Positions 1 through 6,732 of a DNA stretch of 7,757 nucleotides are shown piece after piece (position 1 is the stretch's first letter; each line of letters opens with the position of its first letter). Made by a program: the position numbers and the translations under genes. Source of the DNA: Alphaproteobacteria bacterium (GTDB lineage Bacteria > Pseudomonadota > Alphaproteobacteria > Zavarziniales > Zavarziniaceae); contig JAJFJE010000022.1 of NCBI GenBank assembly GCA_021774355.1, positions 1-7,757 on the forward strand, written 5' to 3'. Under the pieces are notes generated by a model that was not told the origin of the DNA, ran no database searches, and saw nothing but the letters and a program-made list of their open reading frames with translations.

Positions 1-287
1 AGCTCGTAGGCCGTCAGGTAGCTGTCGCCATTGCTGTCCACCTCGGCGAAAAAGCGAGCCGCATCCGCCTTGGCTTCGGTCAGGTCGAGATGGCCGTCGC
101 GATTGCGATCGGCGCGCTGGAACCAGGCGGCGACCGCGGTCCGGCAGTCCGCCGAGGGGTCGTCGACCAGCGGCTCGCCCGACAGGCTGACCGGCGGGCC
201 CGTCAGATATTGCGCCCGTTTGTCGTGCATACAGCCGGCCAGGGCGGCCGACAGGGCGAGAAGGCAAAGCGGAAGGACGACACGCAT
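1..287 (-). CDS. Small EF-hand lipoprotein, 3' end cut off by window edge
   Basis: An open frame runs from an ATG at 287-285 to the left edge without a stop, giving 95 codons plus two bases. Residues 1-19 form a lipoprotein signal peptide: Arg2, a hydrophobic run, then the lipobox LAGC with the lipidated Cys at 19. The mature part has two EF-hand-like loops. Residues 60-71 fit the canonical loop (D60, N62, D64, G65, L67, D68, E71). Residues 84-95 (D84, N86, D88, L91, E95) have Ser instead of Gly at loop position 6. The pair suggests a membrane-anchored calcium-binding protein exposed to the periplasm. It starts 33 bases after the acrR-like stop on the same strand, so it could be read from the same transcript. 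No clear Shine-Dalgarno sequence precedes the ATG. The exact family is not recognised, and the function beyond likely Ca2+ binding is unknown. Confidence 0.8.
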   Translation of the reverse strand, partial: MRVVLPLCLLALSAALAGCMHDKRAQYLTGPPVSLSGEPLVDDPSADCRTAVAAWFQRADRNRDGHLDLTEAKADAARFFAEVDSNGDSYLTAYE

Positions 288-320
288 GGGACAACCGGCG
301 AGGATTAAGAGGAGGGCAAC

Positions 321-977
321 CTAAGCAGATTTTTCCGGCAAGGCCCAGGGTGGTGGCGCTGCGGCCTCGCCTGACCCTGCCAGACTGGCGAATAATCCGG
401 CGAAACATTGCCGGCCGACGCCGGCCAGATCGAATTGGCCGGGTTCCGCCAGCCATTCGTTCACCAGCCCCTGCCACAGGGCGACCAGGGCAAAGCCCGC
501 CGACCGGGGCGTCCAGGGCGGTGCCAGGGTCGCGCTGTTCAGCCGCGCGATGACGCGTTCGCGCAAGTCCCGGTGGGCCGCGCGGCGGGCAGCGATCACC
601 GCCGCCAGTTCGGCAACCAACTCCTGGCGCAGATACAGGATGGTAAACAGCCTCTGGCGGGCCGGATCGGCGACCAGCACGCCCAGGGCGTCATTGCATA
701 ATCGTTCCAGGCTGGGCAGGAAATCCGCCGCCGCCTCCGCCGCCAGCAAGCCATCCAGCAGGTCGTTCTGCGGCAGCCGCGCCCGTTCGTAGAGCGCTTC
801 GAACAGATCGGCCTTGTTGCGGAAATGCCAGTAGACCGCGCCGCGGGTCACCCCTGCGGCATGGGCGATATCGTCGAGCGAGGTGCCGCCCACGCCGCGG
901 CTGAAAAACAGCTGCCCGGCCGCGTCGAGCAACGCGTCCCGGGTCTGTTCAGCCTGTTCTTTTGTACGCCGCGCCAT
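321..977 (-). CDS. acrR: TetR-family repressor of the adjacent RND pump, AcrR/TtgR type
   Basis: A 218-residue TetR-family regulator, about the usual length. The N-terminal DNA-binding domain covers roughly residues 10-60. Its recognition-helix segment, GVTRGAVYWHF (42-52), differs from the E. coli AcrR segment only by Val for Ile, and the start MARRTKEQA also resembles AcrR (MARKTKQEA). The C-terminal half is helical and divergent, as expected for the ligand-binding and dimerisation domain, and has an AcrR-like stretch around EWLAEPGQFDL. It is transcribed away from the RND genes, and a palindromic site (1006-1029) lies between them. It therefore probably represses both the pump and itself until a hydrophobic drug, bile-like or aromatic ligand binds. 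The start at 975-977 gives the full helix-turn-helix domain; only a weak AGG lies upstream. The symbol reflects family likeness; TtgR or MexR-replacing paralogues are alternatives. Confidence 0.93.
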   Translation of the reverse strand: MARRTKEQAEQTRDALLDAAGQLFFSRGVGGTSLDDIAHAAGVTRGAVYWHFRNKADLFEALYERARLPQNDLLDGLLAAEAAADFLPSLERLCNDALGVLVADPARQRLFTILYLRQELVAELAAVIAARRAAHRDLRERVIARLNSATLAPPWTPRSAGFALVALWQGLVNEWLAEPGQFDLAGVGRQCFAGLFASLAGSGEAAAPPPWALPEKSA

Positions 978-1003
978 GCGGACCTGCTATTCAGATTTGC
1001 CAG

Positions 1004-1031
1004 TTTACATACAGTTGCGCATGTATATCAA
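1004..1031. promoter_or_regulatory. Overlapping divergent promoters for acrR-like and acrAB-like genes
   Basis: On the plus strand, TTTACA (1004-1009) and TATCAA (1026-1031) are 16 bases apart and could be the -35 and -10 boxes of the pump operon, leaving a leader of about 80 bases. On the minus strand the same two hexamers read TTGATA (-35, 1031-1026) and TGTAAA (-10, 1009-1004), again 16 apart, and could drive the repressor with a leader of about 20 bases. Both contain the operator, so one bound repressor would block both directions. The hexamers are only partial matches to the sigma-70 consensus, and no start sites are known; this is an inference from sequence. Confidence 0.45.
1006..1029. 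promoter_or_regulatory. AcrR-type operator, 24-base inverted repeat
   Basis: The left arm is TACATACA (1006-1013), followed by an 8-base spacer (1014-1021) and a right arm TGTATATC (1022-1029). The arms pair at 6 of 8 positions. As I recall it, the E. coli acr operator has the same left arm, the same 8-base spacer and right arm TGTATGTA. This is the only AT-rich stretch of the 140-base region between the repressor and the pump genes, and it overlaps both candidate promoters. The repressor's recognition helix is also AcrR-like, which supports this as its binding site. Confidence 0.72.
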
Positions 1032-1117
1032 TGCAACGGCCATTTGGTCCCGTGCGCAAGAGCGTAGATGCGGCTGCGCCGACCGCCGTTTGAATCTGGC
1101 CCTGAGAGTCGACCCCC

Positions 1118-2266
1118 ATGATCCGAGTGCCCGGAATTCTCGCCGCCGCCCTGGTCTTGCTGACAGCGTGCGACAATGCTGCCGAGCAAGGCCATGCCAT
1201 GGGCATGCCACCGCCGCCCATGGTCAAGATTGTCGAGGTCCAGCCGGCGACGACGCCGCTGCCGATCCTGTTCGCCGGGCGGATCACCGGTCTGCGTGAG
1301 ATCGAGGTTCGGGCGCGGGTGGGCGGCATCCTGCTGGAGCGCACCTACCGCGAGGGCGCGGTGGTGAATGCCGGCGACGTCCTGTTCAAGCTCGATCCCG
1401 AGCCGTACCGGATCGCCCTGGACCGCGCCAAGGCGCAACTGGTCAGTGCCCAGGCCGTGCTGACCCAGACCAAGGGCGATTGGGAGCGGGTGGCGAAGCT
1501 GTTCGGACAGCGCAATGTCAGTGCCCGCGAGCGCGACAAGGCCCGGGCGGACTATAATTCGGCCCAGGCCGATGTTGCGGCGGCTATGGCCGAGGTTGAA
1601 CAGGCCGAGGTCAATCTCGGCTATACCACGGTGACGGCGCCGATCGGCGGGACCACCGGGGTCAGTTCCCAGTCCGAAGGCAGCCTGGTCGGCACCACCG
1701 TCGAGACCAGCCTGCTGACCCGGATCACCCAGGTCGATCCGGTCTATGTGAACTTCTTTTCGTCGGGCGACGAGACCACGACCCTGCGCGCCAAGCTGGA
1801 CAGCGGGCGGGTCAAGATGGTCAGCGGCGACGCTCTGAACGTCCAGGTGACGCTGGACAACGGCAAGCCGTACGGCCATGTCGGGCGGCTGGACTTCACC
1901 GACAATGTCATCGACCAGACCACCGGAACCGTGCGCCTGCGCGCGACCGTCCCCAACCCCGACCATCAGTTGCTGCCGGGACAGTTCGTGCGCGTGCTGC
2001 TGGACGGCCTGGTCATCCCGGGAGCCATGGTGATCCCCCAGCGGGCCGTGCTGCAGACGCCCCAGGGCGCCATCGTCTACCTGGTCGGGGCCGATAACGT
2101 GGCCGAGGCGCGGCCGATCGCCCTGGGCGAGGCGGTCGACGCCGGCTGGGTGGTGACCAACGGGCTGAAGCCCGGCGACAAGGTGATCACCGACGGCATC
2201 ATCAAGGTTCATCCCGGGGCGCCGGTCGCCCTGGCCCCGCCGCCGGCTGCCGAGCCCAAGCCATGA
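1118..2266 (+). CDS. acrA: RND efflux periplasmic adaptor lipoprotein, AcrA/MexA type
   Basis: A 382-residue membrane-fusion protein that would link the inner-membrane RND permease to an outer-membrane channel. Residues 1-18 are a lipoprotein signal ending in the lipobox LTAC (Cys18). Asp19 at the +2 position is the inner-membrane retention signal in enterobacteria and is also found in E. coli AcrA. The domains follow the family order: split lipoyl halves (about 62-93, VRARVGGILLER..EGAVVNAGDVLF, and 166-190, YTTVTAPIGGTTG), an alpha-hairpin between them (about 94-165), a beta-barrel (about 205-290) and a membrane-proximal domain (about 300-365). The tail is Pro/Ala-rich. A weak GAGA lies about 10 bases before the ATG. 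It is first in a two-gene operon and overlaps the permease gene by four bases (ATGA), so the two are probably translationally coupled. The symbol is by family; substrates cannot be read from the sequence. Confidence 0.94.
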   Translation: MIRVPGILAAALVLLTACDNAAEQGHAMGMPPPPMVKIVEVQPATTPLPILFAGRITGLREIEVRARVGGILLERTYREGAVVNAGDVLFKLDPEPYRIALDRAKAQLVSAQAVLTQTKGDWERVAKLFGQRNVSARERDKARADYNSAQADVAAAMAEVEQAEVNLGYTTVTAPIGGTTGVSSQSEGSLVGTTVETSLLTRITQVDPVYVNFFSSGDETTTLRAKLDSGRVKMVSGDALNVQVTLDNGKPYGHVGRLDFTDNVIDQTTGTVRLRATVPNPDHQLLPGQFVRVLLDGLVIPGAMVIPQRAVLQTPQGAIVYLVGADNVAEARPIALGEAVDAGWVVTNGLKPGDKVITDGIIKVHPGAPVALAPPPAAEPKP

Positions 2267-5200
2267 TCTCGAAATTTTTCATCGATCGGCCGGTTTTCGC
2301 GTCGGTCCTGTCGATCGTCCTGGTGCTGGCCGGCCTGATGGCCCTGCGCAGCCTGCCGATCGCCGAATATCCGGACCTGACGCCGCCGCAGATCGTGGTC
2401 ACGGCGAGCTATCCCGGGGCCAGCGCGGAAGTCGTGGCCCAGACCGTGGCCGCCCCCATCGAGGAACAGATCAACGGCGTCGAGGGCATGCTCTATGCCA
2501 ACTCGACCTCGACCTCGACCGGTTCGCTGACCATCACCGTCACCTTCGAGGTCGGCACCGACCCGGACCAGGCAACAATCGACGTCAACAACCGCATCCA
2601 GCGCATCCTGTCGACCCTGCCCGAGGAAGTGCGCCGCCTGGGCGTCCAGGCGCGCAAGCAGTCGAGCCAGATCCTCTACGTGATCGGCCTGCAATCGCCC
2701 AAGGGCACCCGCGACACGGTGTTTCTGTCCAACTACGCCCTGCTCAACATTGTCGACGAAATGAAGCGGGTGCCGGGCGTCGGCGACGTCACCCTGTTCT
2801 CGCCGCGCAATTATTCCATGCGGATCTGGCTGCGTCCGGACAAGCTGGCGCAATTCGGCCTGACCCCGGGCGACGTCGCCGCCGCCATCCGCGAGCAGAA
2901 CGCCCAATATGCCGCCGGCCGGTTCGGCGCCGAGCCGATCGAAGACAGCACGCCCTTCACCTATACGGTGGTCGCGCCGGCCCGCCTCAACACCCCGGAG
3001 GCCTTCGGCAACATCGTCCTGAAGGCGACCAATGACGGTGCCATATTGCGCCTGTCCGACGTCGCCCGGGTCGAACTGGGCAGCCAGGAATATTCGTTCC
3101 TGGGCTATTTCAACGGCCAGCCCATGGTGCCGATCGGGATCTATGCCCAGCCCGGCGCCAATGCCCTCGACGTCACCGATGCCGGCCGTGCCCGCCTGGC
3201 CGAACTGGCCAAGCGCTTTCCCGCCGACGTGGTCGCCGAGATTCCCTATGACACCACCCGCTTCGTCCGGGTCTCGATCGAGGAGGTGCTGAAGACCTTC
3301 GCCGAGGCCATGGTCCTGGTGGTCCTGGTGGTGTTCCTGTTCCTGCAGAAGTTCCGCGCCACCATCATCCCGCTGGTCGCCGTGCCGGTGTCGATCATCG
3401 GCACCCTGGCCGGCCTTTTCGTGCTGGGATTCTCGATCAACCTCCTGACCCTGTTCGCCATGGTGCTGGCCATCGGCATCGTGGTCGACGACGCCATCGT
3501 GGTGCTGGAAAATGTCGAGCGCATCATGCGCACGGAGGGTCTGGGACCGCGGGACGCGGCGATCAAGGCGATGAGCGAGGTCACCGGCCCGATCATCGCC
3601 ATCGTCCTGGTGCTGTGCGCAGTGTTCGTGCCGGTCGCCTTCCTCGGCGGCTTGTCGGGCGAGATGTTCCGCCAGTTCGCCGTCACCATCGCCATTTCCG
3701 CGATCATTTCGGGCATTGTCGCACTGACCCTGACGCCCGCCCTGTGCGCCTTGCTGCTGGGCCATCATAAGGACAAGACCGGCCTCGTGTTCCGCGCCTT
3801 CAACCGCGGCTTCGAGGGGGTCACATCGTTCTATTCGAGCGGCGTCGCCTGGGTGCTGCGCCATGGCCTGGTCGCCCTGGTCCTGGTCGCCGCGATGGTC
3901 GGCACGACCTGGTACCTGTTCAACGCCATTCCCTCGACCCTGGTGCCGTCCGAGGACAAGGGCTACCTGCTGACCGTCGGCGCCATGCCGCCATCATCGT
4001 CGATCGACCGCACCTCGGTCGCGGCCCGACAGGTGGTCGATGTCCTGAAGGCCAACCCCGAGACCGAGGGCGTGGCCATGTTCGTCGGCCTCGACTTCCT
4101 CAATGGCGGCCTGCAGACCGACCAGTTCATTGCCTTCGACCTGCTGACCGACTGGTCCAAGCGGACCGGTCCGGGGCAGGACGCGGACAGCCTGGCCGGG
4201 CGGTTCTTCGGCCAGACCATGGGGGTCCAGGACGCCTTCGTATTCCACCTGAACCCGCCGCCCTTGCCCGGCATTTCGCTGACCGGCGGCGTCGATTTCT
4301 ATATCCAGGACCGCAGCGGCGGCAGCATCCAGGCGCTGTCGGACCAGGCGACCAAGCTGATTGCGGCCCTGCAACAGCAGCCCGAAATCGCCAGCGCCTC
4401 GACCACCTTCAACGCGGCCGTGCCGCGCTTCGACGCCGTGGTCAATCGCGACAAGGCCAAGGCCCTGGGGATCCCCCTGAACACCATCTTCGAGACCCTG
4501 CAGGCGACCATCGGCGCGCTCTATGTCAATGACTTCACCCTTTACGGGCGCAACTTCCAGGTCAACCTGCAGTCCGAGGCACGCTTCCGCGCGAACCCCG
4601 AGGACCTGCGTTTCGTCTTTGTCCGGTCGCCGAGCGGCGACATGATTCCGCTCGACGCCCTGGTCAAGATCGAGCGCGGGGTCGGCCCGGCCGTGCTGCT
4701 GCGCTACAACAACTTCCCCGGCGCCAAGATGCTGGCCAATCCGGGGCCGGGCTACACCTCCGGCCAGGTCATGGACGCGGTCGAGCGGGTGGCCGGGGAG
4801 ACCCTGGACGACGGCTATGTCACCGCCTGGGTCGGCACCGCCTTCCTGGAACGCCAGGCCGGCACGTCGGCCAGCCTCGCCTTCATCTTCGGCCTGGTCA
4901 TGGTGTTCCTGATCCTGGCCGCCCAGTACGAGCGCTGGACCCTGCCGCTGGCGGTGCTGACGGCCGTACCGTTCGCCCTGTTCGGGGCCATCGTCATGGT
5001 GTTCCTGCGCGGCATCGCCAACGACATTTATTTCCAGATCGGCCTGGTCACCCTGATCGGCCTGTCGGCCAAGAATGCCATCCTGATTGTCGAATTCGCC
5101 GCCCTGCGCCGGCGCCAGGGCCGCTCCATCCCCGAGGCCGCCATGGAAGCCGCCCGCCAGCGTTTCCGGCCGATCGTGATGACCTCTTTCGCCTTCATCC

Positions 5201-5406
5201 TGGGCTGCGTGCCGCTGGCCATTTCGACCGGCGCCGGCGCCCATGCCCGCCACTCGATCGGCACCGGGGTGATCGGCGGCATGCTGGCGGCGACCCTGAT
5301 CGCGACCTTCTTCATTCCCTGGTTCTTCACCCTGATCGCCCGGCTGGGCGAACGCGGCCTGCGCCGCAAGCCGGCTGCGGAGCACCTGCCCGATCCCGGC
5401 GAATAA
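2263..5406 (+). CDS. acrB: RND multidrug efflux permease, AcrB/MexB type (HAE1 family)
   Basis: A full-length (1047 residues) inner-membrane drug/proton antiporter that acts as a trimer and expels hydrophobic compounds from the periplasm and outer bilayer leaflet. The start MISKFFIDRPVFASVLSIV and the following LPIAEYPDLTPPQIVVTASY are classic for the family. Two large periplasmic regions follow TM1 and TM7, giving the usual 12-helix duplicated layout. The proton-relay residues are present: D409 and D410 in TM4 (GIVVDDAIVVLENV), K937 in TM10 (GLSAKNAILIVEFA), and R967 and T974 in the segment RFRPIVMTS. They correspond to E. coli AcrB D407, D408, K940, R971 and T978. Translation probably depends on coupling to the adaptor through the ATGA overlap, since no Shine-Dalgarno sequence is visible. 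No outer-membrane factor gene follows; the next gene is on the opposite strand. The cargo range is not predictable from the sequence. Confidence 0.96.
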   Translation: MISKFFIDRPVFASVLSIVLVLAGLMALRSLPIAEYPDLTPPQIVVTASYPGASAEVVAQTVAAPIEEQINGVEGMLYANSTSTSTGSLTITVTFEVGTDPDQATIDVNNRIQRILSTLPEEVRRLGVQARKQSSQILYVIGLQSPKGTRDTVFLSNYALLNIVDEMKRVPGVGDVTLFSPRNYSMRIWLRPDKLAQFGLTPGDVAAAIREQNAQYAAGRFGAEPIEDSTPFTYTVVAPARLNTPEAFGNIVLKATNDGAILRLSDVARVELGSQEYSFLGYFNGQPMVPIGIYAQPGANALDVTDAGRARLAELAKRFPADVVAEIPYDTTRFVRVSIEEVLKTFAEAMVLVVLVVFLFLQKFRATIIPLVAVPVSIIGTLAGLFVLGFSINLLTLFAMVLAIGIVVDDAIVVLENVERIMRTEGLGPRDAAIKAMSEVTGPIIAIVLVLCAVFVPVAFLGGLSGEMFRQFAVTIAISAIISGIVALTLTPALCALLLGHHKDKTGLVFRAFNRGFEGVTSFYSSGVAWVLRHGLVALVLVAAMVGTTWYLFNAIPSTLVPSEDKGYLLTVGAMPPSSSIDRTSVAARQVVDVLKANPETEGVAMFVGLDFLNGGLQTDQFIAFDLLTDWSKRTGPGQDADSLAGRFFGQTMGVQDAFVFHLNPPPLPGISLTGGVDFYIQDRSGGSIQALSDQATKLIAALQQQPEIASASTTFNAAVPRFDAVVNRDKAKALGIPLNTIFETLQATIGALYVNDFTLYGRNFQVNLQSEARFRANPEDLRFVFVRSPSGDMIPLDALVKIERGVGPAVLLRYNNFPGAKMLANPGPGYTSGQVMDAVERVAGETLDDGYVTAWVGTAFLERQAGTSASLAFIFGLVMVFLILAAQYERWTLPLAVLTAVPFALFGAIVMVFLRGIANDIYFQIGLVTLIGLSAKNAILIVEFAALRRRQGRSIPEAAMEAARQRFRPIVMTSFAFILGCVPLAISTGAGAHARHSIGTGVIGGMLAATLIATFFIPWFFTLIARLGERGLRRKPAAEHLPDPGE

Positions 5407-5410
5407 CGGG

Positions 5411-5465
5411 CCCGGGCGCCCGGCTCGGGGGCCGGGACGACGCGATTCTTGGATCGTCAGTCCCG
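5411..5465. terminator. Possible bidirectional hairpin terminator between converging operons
   Basis: Just after the permease stop are a 12-base perfect palindrome (5412-5423), a 6-base stem with a 6-base loop (CCCGGC 5419-5424 with GCCGGG 5431-5436), and a longer imperfect stem (CGGGAC 5433-5438 with GTCCCG 5460-5465, continued inward by GAC/GTC and GAT/ATC with small bulges). The last two share bases and cannot form together. There is no U-tract on either strand, so this is not a standard intrinsic terminator. The position between converging genes is the main support. Confidence 0.35.
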
Positions 5466-5568
5466 CCGGGGCGCACGAGCGAGCGGGAATCCCGCGCTTG
5501 CCCGGTCAGCGCCCCCGCCGCCACGCCCGGACTGGATCGGTCCCGGGAACGACGAAGTCCTTTCCGGC

Positions 5569-6732
5569 CTATTCCGCGAGACCGGCAAAGGCCGCCTCGC
5601 CGGCCAGGTGCTGCTGCCGGCGCAGCCAGCCGTACCAGGCCTCCAGGCCTTCGCCGGTCTTGGCCGAGACCTGGTAGACGATGATCTCCGGATTGACCTT
5701 GAGGGCGGCGGCGATCGCCTTGCGCACATCGAAATCGAGATAGGGCAGCAGGTCGATCTTGTTCAGGACCATGACCGAGGCCGCCTTGAACATATGGGGA
5801 TATTTCAGGGGTTTGTCCTCGCCCTCGGTGACCGACAGGATGGCCACCTTGGCGTGCTCGCCCAGATCGAACATGGACGGGCAGACCAGGTTGCCGACAT
5901 TCTCGATCATCACCACGGCCCCCGGTACGGGTTTCAGCACGGCGAGGCCGCGCGCCACCATGTCCGCCTCGAGATGGCAGCCGGTGCCGGTATTGACCTG
6001 GACCGCCGGGGCGCCGGCCGCCCGGATGCGCTCGCCGTCATTGGATGTCGCCTGGTCGCCCTCGATCACATAGATCGGCAATGCGCCGCCGAGGTCGCGG
6101 ATGGTCCGTTCCAGCAGGCTGGTCTTGCCCGCCCCAGGGGATGACACCAGGTTCAGGGCAAGGATTTCCCGGGCCGCGAACCATGCCCGGTTCTTGGCCG
6201 CCAGGCCGTCATTCTTGGCCAGGATCCGGGTCTCCAGGGCGACCGTCGCCGCCGGCATTTCGGCGTGCAGCGCGTCGTGACCATGGTCGGGAGCAGGACT
6301 GCGATCATGGTCGTGGCCATGGCCGACGGCCATGTGATCATGGACATGGGCGTGGCTGTGGCCGTGATCATGGCTGTGACGGGTGCCATCGGGATGACCA
6401 TGCTCGTGGACATGCTCGTGCTCGCCGCCCCCGCCCGAGCCGTCATGGGCATGCGCGTGATCGTGGATATGGCCATGGACGTGGCGGGTGCCGTCCTCAT
6501 GCTCGTGGTCATGGGCATGGACGTGGTCGTGGATGCCGACATAGACCGGCTCGTCCGGATGGTCGTGGTGATGGCCGTCGCCGTGGTCATGGCCTTGGTC
6601 ATGGCCGTGGTCATGGCCGTGGTCATGGCCGTGGCTGTGGCGGGTGCCGTCGGCATGGACATGCTCGCCCGTTTGGCCGAGTTCGGTGACGGTCGCCTCC
6701 GCGCCGTCGGCGCAGCCGCAGATTCCACACAT
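5569..6732 (-). CDS. hypB: Hydrogenase nickel-insertion GTPase HypB with very long His-rich region
   Basis: A SIMIBI-class GTPase that, with HypA, delivers nickel to the [NiFe]-hydrogenase large subunit in the cytoplasm. With the ATG at 6732-6730 it has 387 residues, against roughly 290-300 in E. coli. Domains in order: N-terminal metal motif MCGICGC (Cys2, 5, 7, high-affinity Ni site in E. coli HypB); a 133-residue His-rich segment (24-156, 47 His); then the G domain. The G domain has a P-loop SSPGAGKT (197-204), GCH (251-253), ENVGNLVCP (277-285), NKID (324-327) and SAK (356-358). Cys252, His253 and Cys284 match the E. coli G-domain metal site (Cys166, His167, Cys198). A GTG just upstream (6735-6733) is also in frame, but the ATG places Cys at position 2 as in known HypB and has AGGAG 8 bases upstream. 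The start shares one base with the hypA stop (TGATG), indicating coupling. Confidence 0.97.
   Translation of the reverse strand: MCGICGCADGAEATVTELGQTGEHVHADGTRHSHGHDHGHDHGHDQGHDHGDGHHHDHPDEPVYVGIHDHVHAHDHEHEDGTRHVHGHIHDHAHAHDGSGGGGEHEHVHEHGHPDGTRHSHDHGHSHAHVHDHMAVGHGHDHDRSPAPDHGHDALHAEMPAATVALETRILAKNDGLAAKNRAWFAAREILALNLVSSPGAGKTSLLERTIRDLGGALPIYVIEGDQATSNDGERIRAAGAPAVQVNTGTGCHLEADMVARGLAVLKPVPGAVVMIENVGNLVCPSMFDLGEHAKVAILSVTEGEDKPLKYPHMFKAASVMVLNKIDLLPYLDFDVRKAIAAALKVNPEIIVYQVSAKTGEGLEAWYGWLRRQQHLAGEAAFAGLAE
6265..6663 (-). other. His-rich nickel-binding segment of HypB (residues 24-156)
   Basis: In 133 residues, 47 are His, mostly alternating with Asp, Gly, Ala, Val or Glu (GHDH, HAHVHDH). 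Three DGTRHxH modules sit at residues 28-34, 80-86 and 115-121. A Gly-rich gap (98-103) and the less His-rich stretches 59-67 and 143-149 divide it. In rhizobial HypB proteins, shorter His stretches bind several nickel ions and act as a nickel store; by analogy this segment should buffer or store nickel. Metal type and capacity are inferred, not seen. Confidence 0.85.
6585..6632. repeat. Four tandem 12-base repeats inside hypB His-rich region
   Basis: On the plus strand the unit GGTCATGGCCGT occurs at 6585-6596, 6597-6608, 6609-6620 and 6621-6632. The last three are identical and the first ends TT instead of GT. Each unit is four codons of hypB, encoding the GHDH periodicity (one CAC/CAT-type codon is changed to Gln, residue 46). 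Gain or loss of a unit would keep the reading frame. Confidence 0.88.

Noticed and set aside
31..324. Plus-strand frame of 97 codons near the left edge
   Set aside because: It is antisense to the EF-hand lipoprotein, which has a lipobox and two metal loops; the plus-strand product is Arg/Ser/Ala-rich with no domain.
2500..2522. Short repeated CTCGAC/CTCGACC run in the permease gene
   Set aside because: It encodes the ordinary NSTSTSTGS segment of the family and is explained by codon choice.
1028..5385. Long minus-strand open frames of 394, 551 and 463 codons opposite the adaptor and permease genes
   Set aside because: They are the expected shadow of high G/C third-position bias. Their translations are low-complexity Gly/Asp/Gln/Arg/His-rich with no recognisable domain, while the plus-strand genes are full-length family members.
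5449..6144. Plus-strand 231-codon frame overlapping the end of hypB
   Set aside because: It lies antisense to the conserved GTPase domain and reads like a codon-bias shadow; hypB motifs on the minus strand explain the conservation.
6265..6663. CRISPR-like or minisatellite locus
   Set aside because: The units are 12 bases, adjacent without spacers, in frame and coding for His-rich protein in hypB.
6045..6689. Plus-strand Arg/Gly/His-rich frame that could pass for a nucleic-acid-binding protein
   Set aside because: It is another frame of the same His-region repeats, with no homology signal beyond composition.
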